Source of the DNA: Collinsella sp. AF25-2LB
Lineage (GTDB): Bacteria > Actinomycetota > Coriobacteriia > Coriobacteriales > Coriobacteriaceae
Assembly: GCF_003458415.1 (NCBI RefSeq)
Contig: NZ_QRUF01000003.1
Location: 106,387 to 170,386 of the forward strand
DNA length: 64,000 nt
Direction: 5' to 3'
Position 1 is the stretch's first letter; each line of letters starts with the position of its first letter. Under the pieces are notes generated by a model that was not told the origin of the DNA, ran no database searches, and worked only from the letters and a program-made list of their open reading frames with translations. The position numbers and the translations under genes were made by a program. Positions 8,458-17,567 of this stretch are shown piece by piece.

Positions 8458-9585
8458 TTAGACCGCCGCAAGGCCGATTCCAGCCCGCAGAGCGTTGAGC
8501 CAAGCGGCCTGACGCTTGCGATAGCCCTTGATACGGTATCGGAATCGGACTCCCGCGAGTCGATGCATCGTTTGGGCGAAGGCTTCGAGTGCAACAAGGT
8601 CTTTCATTTGGTCGCGATTGATAACCAGGACGTGGATGCCCATTGCCTTGAGGCCATTATTTCGATTGCCATCGTGGATGCGAGCGTTTTGAAGCTCATG
8701 CCCAATTCCGTTGTATTCGTTGTCGACTCCGGCTGCCGGGCAATATAGGTCGCAGATGGCATAGGGGATGCCCGAGGACATGTTGACCGCAAGAGTGTCG
8801 AAGTCGATTCGATAGTTGAGTAGCAGGCCTCCCATGGGCAGACTGCAACATCCGAATCCTCCAAAGCGCATGGGCGCTCCGAGAACGGCAAACATTAGGG
8901 ATTCGGCTGGGGATGCAGATCCGGGTCGGGCAAGTTTGACTGCCGTGCGAAACGATGTGTATGAGCTACTTTTGGCAAGCTGTGCAACAGCCTCGAGATC
9001 TTCGATGGTCGTGGCGGGCTCGCATTTGTAGTGTGCCTGTTCGTAGCGGGTTTCGTTCTGCTGTTCGGTCGCCGACTGGTCGCCCCGGCAATCGAGGTCG
9101 TCCATCGCTTCGTAGTCATCGCCCTCGGGCCAGATGCCGTCATAGGCAATGGGGTATGTTGCCCCGGGAGGAAGGGAGTAGGTTCCGAGCAGTTCCATGA
9201 GAAGCATCAGGGTTTTGGCGACTGATTCATTTTTGGAACAAAGCATGGCTGTCATGGCGGGAGACGTTGCGTAGATGTCGGCCTCGACGTGCATAATTGC
9301 ACCTTCAGGAAGAGGAGCGGAGAGAATATGCTGAAGAAGTCGCCTGTCGCGGCGTCTGTTGTCTTCGTTTGAAACGAGAAGATCGAGCAGTTCGGAATCA
9401 TCTTCATTCCAGGCGTCGAGTATCGAAAGTGCACCAAAGTCTATCGCGTCATTGTTGGGAATACAGCTAGCCAAGGCATGTGCTTGCTGTTCGCTATCAA
9501 CGAAGTCCCAGGGTAGGGCAGAGTACGCCCGTCGTGCGCGACGAATTGCGCGGAGGGCGGAGAGATGTGAAATCACGGTCGTCAT
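8458..9585 (-). CDS. PD-(D/E)XK nuclease-like protein of unknown role
   Basis: This 375-residue protein is not a named family to me. The N-terminal ~225 residues are helical with an acidic middle. The last ~120 residues have the spacing of small DUF559/Vsr-like endonuclease domains: CDLYCP (Asp279), NEYNG (Glu290), then DGNR (Asp305, Arg308) and a KAMGIHVLVI strand. The usual basic residue of the E-x-K motif is replaced by N or G, so catalysis is uncertain. It sits between prs and pth, bracketed by two copies of a 25-bp inverted-repeat element, which suggests an acquired insertion. Base composition is lower in GC than its neighbours. Possible roles are an AbiEi-like or restriction-like defence protein, or an accessory of the flanking repeats. 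None of these is proven. Confidence 0.6.
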   Translation of the reverse strand: MTTVISHLSALRAIRRARRAYSALPWDFVDSEQQAHALASCIPNNDAIDFGALSILDAWNEDDSELLDLLVSNEDNRRRDRRLLQHILSAPLPEGAIMHVEADIYATSPAMTAMLCSKNESVAKTLMLLMELLGTYSLPPGATYPIAYDGIWPEGDDYEAMDDLDCRGDQSATEQQNETRYEQAHYKCEPATTIEDLEAVAQLAKSSSYTSFRTAVKLARPGSASPAESLMFAVLGAPMRFGGFGCCSLPMGGLLLNYRIDFDTLAVNMSSGIPYAICDLYCPAAGVDNEYNGIGHELQNARIHDGNRNNGLKAMGIHVLVINRDQMKDLVALEAFAQTMHRLAGVRFRYRIKGYRKRQAAWLNALRAGIGLAAV

Positions 9586-9748
9586 AGCTATAACGTACTA
9601 AGTTGGCGGCAGAATGCGACCGCCATACCGTTCTTTTCGCTCAGCGGGGCGCTGCGCGCCATGAACGGCTGGGTGTTATGAATTCGGTGGAATCGGTTGA
9701 GGGGATTGCAGGAAATTGAGCTCTGCCGCGAAGGTTGACGATAGCTGC

Positions 9749-9950
9749 TGGACAGTTAGTTCAGATACGTATAAGGCAGCGGCGTTCGAGGCGTTTCTAA
9801 GGGCCTTTGAGGGCGATTTGAGGATAAATATGCAGCGGTTGTACTCGAAAACGATGAGCTTTGGACGGCATGGCATGCGCCGGGGAGGTCAGAAGGCTCC
9901 GAACGGTCCTTTGGAGCTTTAGAAAAATACGTATCTGAACTAATTGTCCA
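9749..9950. repeat. 202-bp inverted-repeat element (copy 2)
   Basis: 9749-9773 is identical to the left end of the 8221 element. 9926-9950 is its reverse complement with two mismatches. Interiors share little with copy 1 except a GGAGCTTTAG stretch. It lies upstream of the nuclease-like gene, in the 450-bp gap after prs. Confidence 0.85.
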
Positions 9951-9972
9951 GGGCGGGTTGACGAGGGATAGA

Positions 9973-10003
9973 AAAAGGGTCGGAAGCGAGCTTCCGACCC
10001 TTT
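9973..10003 (-). terminator. Terminator of prs
   Basis: A long stem of AAAGGGTCGGAAGC with its complement, tiny loop and a T-run on the minus-strand 3' side, directly downstream of the prs stop codon. It probably also works in the plus direction. Confidence 0.75.
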
Positions 10004-10036
10004 AAAAGCATCAAAGATGATGCGATGCGCGTTGGA

Positions 10037-11023
10037 TTACAGCGCGAAGTCGCCGCCGACGAGCGTGGAGACGGGCTCCTCGTGGTAAACGGCGGAGATG
10101 GCCTGAGCGAACTCCTCGGCGACCGAGATGGTCTTGATCTTGCCGCCGACCTCGACGGGAATGGCGTCGGTGACGACGCACTCGACGATCGGGGCGTCGT
10201 TCAGACGCTCGATGGCCGGACCGGAGAAGATACCGTGGGTGGCGCAGACGTAGATATCGCCAGCGCCCATAGCCTTGAGCTCCTTGACGTTGGCGCACAG
10301 GGTGCCAGCGGTGTCGATCATGTCGTCGTTGATGATGCAGGTCTTGCCCTTGATGTCACCGATGATGCCCATGACCTCGGCGGCGTTGTGGCGCGGACGG
10401 CCCTTGTGGGCGATGGCCAGGTCGCAGCCGAGCATGTCGGACAGCTTCTTGGCGGCCTTGGCGCGGCCCACATCGGGGGAGACGACAACCAGGTTGTCGG
10501 TGTCGAAGTTCATGGCGTTGTAGTACTGGCCAAACAGCGGCAGTGCGGACAGGTGGTTGACCGGGATATCGAAGAAGCCCTGGATCTGACCCTGGTGCAG
10601 GTCGAGGGTGATGATGCGGTCGACGCCGGCGCGCTCGAGCAGGTTGGCGACGAGGCGGGCGGTGATGGGCTCGCGCGGGCCGGCCTTGCGGTCCTGGCGG
10701 GCATAGCCGTAGTGGGTGATGACGGCGGTGATGGAGCGGGCGGATGCGCGCTTGGCAGCGTCGGTGGCGATGAGCAGCTCCATGAGCATGTCGTTGACGT
10801 TGCCGCCGGCCACGGACTGAATCAGGAAGACGTCGGCGCCGCGGACGGTCTCGTCGTAGCGGGCGTAAATCTCACCGTTGGCGAACTGCTTTAGCGTAAG
10901 GCCCGAAAGCTCGACCCCAAGGTACTCAGCGATCTTCTGAGCGAGGGGACGGTTGGAGGAACCGGAATACACGCGGATGGACTTGCGCATATTCTCCGAC
11001 TTCTCGGGATCATTAATCGGCAT
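10037..11023 (-). CDS. prs: Ribose-phosphate pyrophosphokinase
   Basis: This 328-residue enzyme makes PRPP from ribose 5-phosphate and ATP for nucleotide, His and Trp synthesis. Visible signatures are the DLHQGQIQGFFDIPVNHL ATP/flexible-loop region in the middle and the PRPP-binding NDDMIDTAGT loop toward the C-terminus. Start ATG at 11023 is preceded by AAAGGAG. It lies downstream of glmU on the same strand, separated by a hairpin terminator, so it probably has its own promoter (a TACAAT hexamer is present at 11068-11073 on the minus strand). Length is normal for class I PRPP synthetases. Confidence 0.95.
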   Translation of the reverse strand: MPINDPEKSENMRKSIRVYSGSSNRPLAQKIAEYLGVELSGLTLKQFANGEIYARYDETVRGADVFLIQSVAGGNVNDMLMELLIATDAAKRASARSITAVITHYGYARQDRKAGPREPITARLVANLLERAGVDRIITLDLHQGQIQGFFDIPVNHLSALPLFGQYYNAMNFDTDNLVVVSPDVGRAKAAKKLSDMLGCDLAIAHKGRPRHNAAEVMGIIGDIKGKTCIINDDMIDTAGTLCANVKELKAMGAGDIYVCATHGIFSGPAIERLNDAPIVECVVTDAIPVEVGGKIKTISVAEEFAQAISAVYHEEPVSTLVGGDFAL

Positions 11024-11165
11024 TACCCTTCTCCTTTATATCGAATGCCATATAGATGCCTTTTTGCATTGTAACCGTGCGGCGGGGTTAATCGGGTCTT
11101 GATAACGTCTTTACCGTCAACGGACACGAACCGACCACTCATCCGGTCGCGCAGGTCACGATAGA

Positions 11166-11198
11166 AAAAGGAGCCGTCCCCATGGAACAGCTCCTTTT
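11166..11198 (-). terminator. Terminator of glmU
   Basis: AAAAGGAGC (11166-11174) pairs with GCTCCTTTT (11190-11198) around a 15-nt loop. The A-run on the plus strand becomes a U-run on the minus-strand transcript just past the glmU stop. Confidence 0.75.
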
Positions 11199-11213
11199 GT
11201 GCTTGGCGAAACG

Positions 11214-12626
11214 TTATGCCTCGTCGTCCTCGTGCAGACGGCGGCGATAATCGGCGGCCCAGCCCTCAATATTTACCTGACGGGCGCGGCCCAGACCGAG
11301 TGCGTCGGCCGGGACCGGCTCGGTGATGACGGAGCCGGCGGCCACGAGTGCGCCGTCGCCAATCTGGGCGGGCGCGACCATCATGGTGTCGGAACCGATG
11401 AAGGCATCTTTGCCGATGACGGTCTTGTGCTTGTGGACGCCGTCGTAGTTGCAGGTGATAGAGCCCGCGCCCACGTTGACGCCGGAGCCCATGGTGGTGT
11501 CGCCGATGTAGGACAGGTGCGGCACCTTGGAGCCCTCGCCGATCGTGGACTTCTTAATCTCCACATGCGTGCCGGCCTTGGAGCCGTCGAGCATATGGGT
11601 GCCCGGGCGCAGGTAGGCGCGCGGACCGCAGTCGACGCCGTTCTCGATGACGGCCTCGATGGCGATGGTCTCATCGATGGTGCAGCCGCTGCCGACAGTG
11701 GTGTCGGTGAGGCGGCTGTTGGGGCCGAGCTGGCACTCCTCGCCCACGGTGACGTGGCCGATCAGGTGCGTCTGCGGCCACACGATGGTGTCGCGGCCGA
11801 TGACGGCATCGGGGCCGATCCAAGCCTGCGTGGGGTCGATGAAGGTGACGCCCTCGGCCATCCAGTGCTCGTTGATGCGGTCGCGCGCGATGGCGGTGAG
11901 CTGCGCGAGCTGGATGCGGCTGTTGACGCCCAGGCCGTCGCGGTAGTCGTCGCAGTGGAAGATGGAGACTGCCTGGCCGTGACCCTTGAGGATTTCGAGC
12001 ATGTCGGGCAGGTAGTACTCGGACTGCGCGTTGTCGTTGCCGATCTCGTTAATGTGGGCGGCAAGCTGCGCGCCGTCGAAGGCGTAGCAGCCGGCGTTGC
12101 ACTCCAGCAGCGTGGCGGCCTGCTCGGGCGTGCAGTCCTTCTGCTCGATGATGCGCTCGATCTGGCCGTCGGCGCCCAGCTTGATGCGGCCGTAGCCGAA
12201 GGGGTCGGGCGGGGTCATGGTCATGACGGTGCAGGCGAGCTCGCCGGTGGCGACGGTCTGCGCGAACTTGGCGACGGTGTCGGCGGTGATGAGCGGCAGG
12301 TCGCCGTTAAGCACGACGACGGGGCCTTGCGTGATGCCGCAGGCCTCGAGCGCGACCTTTACGGCGTGGCCGGTGCCCAGGCGTTCGGTCTGCTCGACGC
12401 ACTCGACCTTGGTGGCGCCGTTGGCGTAGGCGCCATCGATGAGGGCGCGCATCTCGTCGGCGTGGCTGCCGATGACGACCACGACGCGGCTGCAGCCGGC
12501 CTTGATGGTGGCGTCGACGATCCACTGGACCATGGGCTTACCCAGGATCTTGTGCGAAACCTTGCAGTGGTTCGACTTCATGCGGGTGCCCTCGCCGGCG
12601 GCGAGGATAATTGCGGTTGCGTCCAT
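11214..12626 (-). CDS. glmU: Bifunctional GlmU: GlcN-1-P acetyltransferase / GlcNAc-1-P uridyltransferase
   Basis: This 470-residue protein makes UDP-GlcNAc for peptidoglycan. The N-terminal nucleotidyltransferase begins MDATAIILAAGEGTRMKSN. The C-terminal half is a left-handed beta-helix of hexapeptide repeats with the acetyltransferase HKTVIGKDAFIGSD region. The frame is open for 70 more codons upstream, but I place the start at 12626: AGGAG lies just before it, the family's conserved N-terminus begins there, and the upstream extension is Arg/Pro-rich noise. Synteny with prs and pth supports the call. Confidence 0.95.
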   Translation of the reverse strand: MDATAIILAAGEGTRMKSNHCKVSHKILGKPMVQWIVDATIKAGCSRVVVVIGSHADEMRALIDGAYANGATKVECVEQTERLGTGHAVKVALEACGITQGPVVVLNGDLPLITADTVAKFAQTVATGELACTVMTMTPPDPFGYGRIKLGADGQIERIIEQKDCTPEQAATLLECNAGCYAFDGAQLAAHINEIGNDNAQSEYYLPDMLEILKGHGQAVSIFHCDDYRDGLGVNSRIQLAQLTAIARDRINEHWMAEGVTFIDPTQAWIGPDAVIGRDTIVWPQTHLIGHVTVGEECQLGPNSRLTDTTVGSGCTIDETIAIEAVIENGVDCGPRAYLRPGTHMLDGSKAGTHVEIKKSTIGEGSKVPHLSYIGDTTMGSGVNVGAGSITCNYDGVHKHKTVIGKDAFIGSDTMMVAPAQIGDGALVAAGSVITEPVPADALGLGRARQVNIEGWAADYRRRLHEDDEA

Positions 12627-12819
12627 GTGATCTCCTGTTACGTTATAGAGACGTGTGTTTGGAAACGATACACGGCGCAATATGATACCGCAGGCATATG
12701 ATGAGCGCGTAACGATTGGCGCGCGGCAGCTGAGGTTTGGGCCGGCGGTGTGGCGTTTGCGCTGGTTGCGGGTGGTGCCGGCAGTGCTTCGGCGTCGGTG
12801 ATTTGGCGGGAGGGCGGGG

Positions 12820-13713
12820 ATGCCTATGGACAACATGCGAGAGGGTTCGGGCGCCGAGTCCGTGGGGGCATTTTCGATGTCGCATCCGGCGGTGCCGGCG
12901 CTCTACATGGTGCTGACGTTGGGGCTCACCATGTTCTCGATGCAGCCGGTGCTGATCGCGCTGTCGCTTGCGGGCGGGCTGGCGTACGGGCTTGCGACGC
13001 GCGGTGCTGCGCGCACGTTGGGGGCGCTTCGCTGGCAGCTGCCGGTGATTTTGATTATCGCGGTGCTCAATCCGCTGTTTAGTGCATCGGGCTCGACGGA
13101 GCTGTTCCGTATTGGCATGCGCGCGGTGTATCTGGAGAGCATGGTTTACGGCCTGTGCATGGGCGGGCTGTTTGTGGCGAGCGTGCTGTGGTTTGAGGCC
13201 GCGGCGTCGATGCTCGAATACGACAAGGTACTTGCGCTTTTTGGCAACGCCGCGCCGGTGGTCGCGCTCATGATCTCGATGTGCATGCGGCTTATCCCAC
13301 AGTTTTTGCGTCGCGGCCGCACGGTGCTGGCGGTGCAGGACGCGATCGATGTACCGGGGCGTGCGCCCACCGATCCCGTGCGATCGCGCCTGCGGGCATC
13401 GAGTGTGTTGATGGGCTGGGGCATGGAAGATTCGCTGGAGCGCGCGGACGCGATGCGCTCGCGCGGGTGGGGTGCCGCGACGCGTCGTACGACGTATGCG
13501 CGGTATCGGCTGGGGCGCGGCGATGTTGCCGCGCTGGTTGGGCTTGCACTGTTTGGCGTGGTCACGGTGACAGTGGCGTGGACCGCGACGACGCAGTATT
13601 CGTTTTATCCTCAGCTCTTGGTGCCGGCGCCGTGGCCGGGCTATGTTGTGTACGCTGCCTGGATGGTGCTGCCTTGCGCGTTGCACGCGAGTGATGAGAA
13701 GAGGTTTGGCTGA
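12820..13713 (+). CDS. ecfT: Energy-coupling factor transporter transmembrane subunit EcfT
   Basis: This 297-residue protein has several hydrophobic segments and the cytoplasmic coupling helix typical of EcfT/CbiQ: an ERADAMRSRGWG stretch, matching the conserved Arg-Gly signature that contacts the ATPases, followed by an Arg-rich patch. Start ATG at 12820 has GGGAGG upstream. Its stop overlaps the start of the ATPase gene (TGATG). T, A and S genes are contiguous here, so this is a dedicated, group-I-like ECF cassette, not a shared module. It is a membrane scaffold coupling ATP hydrolysis to toppling of the S subunit. Confidence 0.88.
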   Translation: MPMDNMREGSGAESVGAFSMSHPAVPALYMVLTLGLTMFSMQPVLIALSLAGGLAYGLATRGAARTLGALRWQLPVILIIAVLNPLFSASGSTELFRIGMRAVYLESMVYGLCMGGLFVASVLWFEAAASMLEYDKVLALFGNAAPVVALMISMCMRLIPQFLRRGRTVLAVQDAIDVPGRAPTDPVRSRLRASSVLMGWGMEDSLERADAMRSRGWGAATRRTTYARYRLGRGDVAALVGLALFGVVTVTVAWTATTQYSFYPQLLVPAPWPGYVVYAAWMVLPCALHASDEKRFG

Positions 13714-15356
13714 TGGCTCGGTTGGATAGGGGCCCGGTGTCGGGCGCGGCGTGCGGCCCGGATATGCCGGCGATTGAGGTGCGGAGCCTGAGCTTTGCCT
13801 ACCCCGATGCTGATGCTGCGGTGCTCGAGGGGCTCGACTGGTCTGTTTCCCAAGGTGCATTTGCGCTGCTTGTTGGCGGTACCGGATCGGGTAAGTCGAC
13901 GCTGCTGTCTCTGCTCAAACCCGAGATCGCTCCGGCGGGCGAGCGCACTGGCGAACTGCGCGTGCTGGGCGAGAACGTCGCCGACATGGATGTGCGGGCA
14001 TCGGCGGAGCGCGTGGGCTATGTGTTCCAGGATCCCGAGAACCAGATTGTGTGCGAGACCGTGTGGCATGAGATGGCGTTTGGCCTAGAGAATCTGGGTG
14101 TGTCGCGCGACGAGATGCGCCGCCGTGTTGCCGAGACCAGCTATTTCTTTGGTCTGGAGGACTGGCTTCATCGTGATACCGATACGCTTTCGGGTGGCCG
14201 CAAGCAGCTGCTGTCGCTTGCCGCCGTCCTGGCGCTGCGTCCGCGTGTGCTGCTACTCGACGAGCCCACGTCTCAGCTTGATCCGGTTGCGGAGAAGAAT
14301 TTCCTGCACGCGCTGTTTCGTGTAAATCGCGAGCTGGGCTGCACGGTTGTTGTGGCGACGCATCAGCCGCGCCCAATGCTCGAATACGCGACGTGTGCGT
14401 ACCGGATTGAGGATGGCCGCGTGCGCGAGGCGGCGGATATGGCATCTTTGGGACGCCGAGAATCGCTGTTTTCCGATGACACGTTGGGGTGGGGTGCCAT
14501 CCGATGTGCAAAAAACGGAGTATTCAGCAGGCGTGAGGACAATTTGGGCTCTCTGGAGCCGCCCGGGGACGTATCGAGCGCGAAAAAAAGTTCAGAATTG
14601 GACAAATCGTCCGAATTTGTGGCGCAAACGTCGCTCGAGAACGGCTTGGAAGCCTTCTCGCGCACGGATGGAAGTAGAATACTCCAAAAAATGCACGCTG
14701 GGTCGGCTACCATCCTGTCGGAAGGTTGGTTTCGCTACGATCGAGCGTCCGGCTGGGTGTTGCGTGGGCTCGATGCGTCGTTTTCGGCCGGTGCGGTGCA
14801 TGCGGTTGTTGGCGGTAACGGCTGCGGCAAGTCGACGATGCTCTCGGTGCTGGCGAAGACCGCCAAGCTGCAGCGCGGCCGCATGGTGCGCGGAGCGGCC
14901 TCGGCGGCGCTGCTGCCTCAGAATCCCAAAGCATTGCTGGTTGCCGAGACGGTTCGCGATGAGCTGATGGAATGGGCCTCGACCTGCGGATATGACGAGA
15001 ACTTGGCGCGGGAGCGTGCGGCGAGCTTGGGGTTGTCGGGTCTGGATGGACGCCATCCGTACGATCTTTCGGGCGGGCAGCGTCAACTGCTTGCATTGGC
15101 AAAACTGCTGCTAATCGGCCCCGAACTGCTATTGCTCGATGAGCCCACCAAGGGTCTAGACCTGTTCAGCCGCCGCATCATCGCCCGCGCCCTGCGTGAC
15201 CATGCGAAGGCTGGCGGCACCGTCATCATGGCTACGCACGATTTGGACTTTGCCGAGCAGGTAGCCGACGACGTCGCCATGATGTTTGACGGCGAGATTG
15301 CCTGCATGGAGCCGCCGGCCGACTTCTTTGCCGACAACGTGTTCTATAGGGCGTGA
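13713..15356 (+). CDS. ECF transporter ATPase with two fused ABC domains (EcfA-EcfA')
   Basis: This 547-residue protein contains two complete ABC domains. Domain 1 (about residues 15-240) has GGTGSGKST, LSGGRKQLLSL and LLLDEPTSQLD. Domain 2 (about 340-547) has GGNGCGKST, LSGGQRQLLAL and LLLDEPTKGLD. They are joined by a ~100-residue Ser/Glu-rich linker that is less GC-rich. The fusion removes the need for separate EcfA and EcfA' genes. It overlaps ecfT by one base and is followed four bases later by the S component, so the three form one operon. Confidence 0.92.
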   Translation: MARLDRGPVSGAACGPDMPAIEVRSLSFAYPDADAAVLEGLDWSVSQGAFALLVGGTGSGKSTLLSLLKPEIAPAGERTGELRVLGENVADMDVRASAERVGYVFQDPENQIVCETVWHEMAFGLENLGVSRDEMRRRVAETSYFFGLEDWLHRDTDTLSGGRKQLLSLAAVLALRPRVLLLDEPTSQLDPVAEKNFLHALFRVNRELGCTVVVATHQPRPMLEYATCAYRIEDGRVREAADMASLGRRESLFSDDTLGWGAIRCAKNGVFSRREDNLGSLEPPGDVSSAKKSSELDKSSEFVAQTSLENGLEAFSRTDGSRILQKMHAGSATILSEGWFRYDRASGWVLRGLDASFSAGAVHAVVGGNGCGKSTMLSVLAKTAKLQRGRMVRGAASAALLPQNPKALLVAETVRDELMEWASTCGYDENLARERAASLGLSGLDGRHPYDLSGGQRQLLALAKLLLIGPELLLLDEPTKGLDLFSRRIIARALRDHAKAGGTVIMATHDLDFAEQVADDVAMMFDGEIACMEPPADFFADNVFYRA

Positions 15357-15360
15357 TGGG

Positions 15361-16074
15361 ATGACGGACTGTCGTTTCTCGCGTTTGCTTGCAAAACTGG
15401 AGATCCCGCTGTTGTTGGCGGTGCCGGCGGTGATGGCTGCCGCGTTGCTGGCGGGTGTTGAGCAGGCAGCGTTGGCCATGCTGGTTGTGGTGGCGTTGGT
15501 GCTTGCGCTGTTCTTTGCGGGTTACGAGGCATCTCGTCCGGGTTTGCGCCAGATTATGCCCACGCTGGTGCTGGCGGTGCTGGCGGCGGCGGGGCGCATC
15601 CTGTTTGGGCCCATTCCCGACTTTAAACCGGTGAGCGCCATCGCCATTATCGCGGGGGCGACGCTTGGTCGCCGCAATGGTTTTATGGTTGGCGCGCTGG
15701 CTGCGCTGACCAGCAATTTCTTTTTTGGACAGGGCATGTGGACGCCGTGGCAGATGTATGCTTGGGGGCTCGTGGGATACGTTGGCGGTGCGCTGACGTA
15801 TGCGGGTGCGTTCGACCGCGCCGACGGCACCGTGCGCATGCCAGCACTGCTGGCGTACGGCTTTGCGTCGGGCCTGCTCTATGGCGTCGTGATCAACGCG
15901 TATGACATCATTGGTTTTGTGCAGCCGCTTACCTGGGCGGGTGCCGTGGCGCGTCTTGCCACGGCGGTGCCGTTCGATATCACACACGGCCTCGCGACCT
16001 GCGTGTTCTTGGTCGCCCTGTACAAGCCCTGGTGTCGCCGCATTAACCGTGTCGTCGTGAAATACGGGCTGTAA
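15361..16074 (+). CDS. ECF transporter substrate-binding (S) component
   Basis: This 237-residue, very hydrophobic protein has about six membrane segments. The start ATG at 15361 follows the ATPase stop by 4 bp; the frame is open upstream but inside the ATPase gene. A conserved-looking block (RILFGPIPDFKP...GATLGRRNGFMVG...SNFFFGQGMWTPWQM) is typical of one group of vitamin-type S components, including those annotated for cobalamin or its precursors. I see no riboswitch upstream that would fix the ligand. Substrate is therefore left open; a cobalamin-type compound is a guess. Confidence 0.8.
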   Translation: MTDCRFSRLLAKLEIPLLLAVPAVMAAALLAGVEQAALAMLVVVALVLALFFAGYEASRPGLRQIMPTLVLAVLAAAGRILFGPIPDFKPVSAIAIIAGATLGRRNGFMVGALAALTSNFFFGQGMWTPWQMYAWGLVGYVGGALTYAGAFDRADGTVRMPALLAYGFASGLLYGVVINAYDIIGFVQPLTWAGAVARLATAVPFDITHGLATCVFLVALYKPWCRRINRVVVKYGL

Positions 16075-16113
16075 GGCTGGTTGCGTCGGAGCGGGAATCA
16101 ATACTGCCGAAGT

Positions 16114-16281
16114 GCCATTTTAAAACTATGCCGGTTTACGGGGCTAGATTGGCGCAGGCCGACCATACCGGCTTTTTTCAAAATAGAGCAAGCCGTTTAC
16201 CTGCGGTTTTATTATTACGGAATTGCGCATGGCTGGGGGTTCGCGATTCAGCCCCGTAAACCGGCATAGTTTTAAAATGGC
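16114..16281. repeat. 168-bp palindromic element, type 1, perfect 31-bp ends
   Basis: 16114-16144 and 16251-16281 are exact reverse complements over 31 bp (starts GCCATTTTAAAACTATGCCG). The interior has a CCGACCAT...TACCTGCGGTTTT core that recurs in three other elements (16377, 31386, 31637). It fills the gap between the convergent ecfS and xth genes together with the next element. Confidence 0.9.
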
Positions 16282-16376
16282 CGGCTGATACGACGGGCAT
16301 CGTGGCCCCCAGAGAGCCAAATTGATCCATTTTCTTCCGTCTCCAGATGTCCCCAGGAAATCAGTTGACGGCGCTT

Positions 16377-16536
16377 GCCACGAAACTGGCCCATCTACTA
16401 CGTTTAGCTTGATACCCCCGACCATGACCGCGTTTTATGAAAAACCGCAGGCTTTCTACCTGCGGTTTTCTTTTTGCGTTGTTCGCTGTGGTTGAGGGTA
16501 GTGGCTTAAACGTAGTAGATGGGCTGGTTTCGTGGC
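16377..16536. repeat. 160-bp palindromic element, type 2
   Basis: 16377-16406 pairs with 16507-16536 (two mismatches in 30), containing CCCATCTACTACGTTTA. Inside is an AAACCGCAGGC...CTACCTGCGGTTTT hairpin. A second copy in opposite orientation is at 31386-31545, and the flanks also match. Confidence 0.88.
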
Positions 16537-16613
16537 GGACGGGGTCACGCGGGCGCCCCTTGCGCGGGCAAAAGTGATCTGTATTCCTTCGTCCCCGGGG
16601 GATCATTTGGGGG

Positions 16614-17432
16614 CTAGAGCTCTAGCGTGAGGGTGACGGGGCAGTGGTCGCTGCCGAAGATGTCGCCGCGGATGCCGGTGTCGCGTACGTTGTCGGTGAT
16701 TGCGTCGCTTACCAGGAAGTAGTCGATGCGCCAGCCGGCGTTGTTCTTGCGGGCATTAAAGCGATAGCTCCACCAGCTGTAGACGCCCTCGACGTCGGGG
16801 TTTGCCGCGCGCCAGGTATCGGTAAAGCCGGCGTTGAGCAGCTCGGTAAACTTGCCGCGCTCCTCGTCCGAAAAGCCTGCGTTGCCGCGGTTGGACTTGG
16901 GGTTCTTAAGATCGATCTCCTCGTGTGCCACGTTAAAGTCGCCGCAGGTCACCACGGGCTTGCCGGTCTCGCGCTCTAGTGCGCTCAAAAAGCCACGATA
17001 GGCATCGTCCCAGGCCATGCGTACATCGATGCGCGCGAGCTCATTTTGGGCGTTGGGCGTATAGACGTCGACAAACCAAAACTTGTCGAACTCGAGCGCG
17101 CAGACGCGGCCCTCGGTTGCGGCCTGGGCGACGAGCTCGGCCTCATCGCCCTCGCTAGCGTAGGGTAGCAGTGCGTCGGCGCGCAGCACGCGCAGCGGTT
17201 CCTGGCGGCTAAAGACCGCAGTGCCCGAATAACCTTTACGCTCGGCGTAGCTCCAAGTTTGGTGATAGCCGGGCAGGTCGATATCGACCTGGCCCTCCTG
17301 CAGCTTGGTCTCCTGCAGCGCCAGGATATCGACGTCGAGTTCTTGCGCGATCTGGATAAAGCTTGGGTCCTTTTTGAGCACGGCGCGCAGGCCGTTGACG
17401 TTCCACGAGGCGAAAGTGTAAGTCTGAGGCAT
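16614..17432 (-). CDS. xth: Exodeoxyribonuclease III
   Basis: This 272-residue DNA-repair enzyme (AP endonuclease / 3'-5' exonuclease, EEP superfamily) shows the full motif set: SWNVNGLRA, LQETKLQ with the metal-binding Glu, the YSGTAVFSR segment, GDFNVAHEEIDL, and the C-terminal SDHCPV with the catalytic Asp-His. Start ATG at 17432 is preceded by AAAGGAC. It is a single-gene unit on the minus strand, convergent with the ECF operon; the palindromic elements downstream may act as its transcription end. Confidence 0.95.
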   Translation of the reverse strand: MPQTYTFASWNVNGLRAVLKKDPSFIQIAQELDVDILALQETKLQEGQVDIDLPGYHQTWSYAERKGYSGTAVFSRQEPLRVLRADALLPYASEGDEAELVAQAATEGRVCALEFDKFWFVDVYTPNAQNELARIDVRMAWDDAYRGFLSALERETGKPVVTCGDFNVAHEEIDLKNPKSNRGNAGFSDEERGKFTELLNAGFTDTWRAANPDVEGVYSWWSYRFNARKNNAGWRIDYFLVSDAITDNVRDTGIRGDIFGSDHCPVTLTLEL

Positions 17433-17567
17433 GGTGTCCTTTCGACGGGGTTTGCAGGCTTAAGATTAGCGCAACAGGGGCGGGGTGGGCTCCGCGCGTG
17501 CTGACTCAAAGGCCGCATGCCGGGATGTCGCCCGACGCTGCCCGACCAACAAGGACGGAGGACTCAT

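Noticed and set aside
12627..12836. 70-codon N-terminal extension of GlmU
   Set aside because: The family start MDATAIILAAGEG has its own ribosome-binding site; the extension overlaps the divergent ecfT start and is not domain-like.
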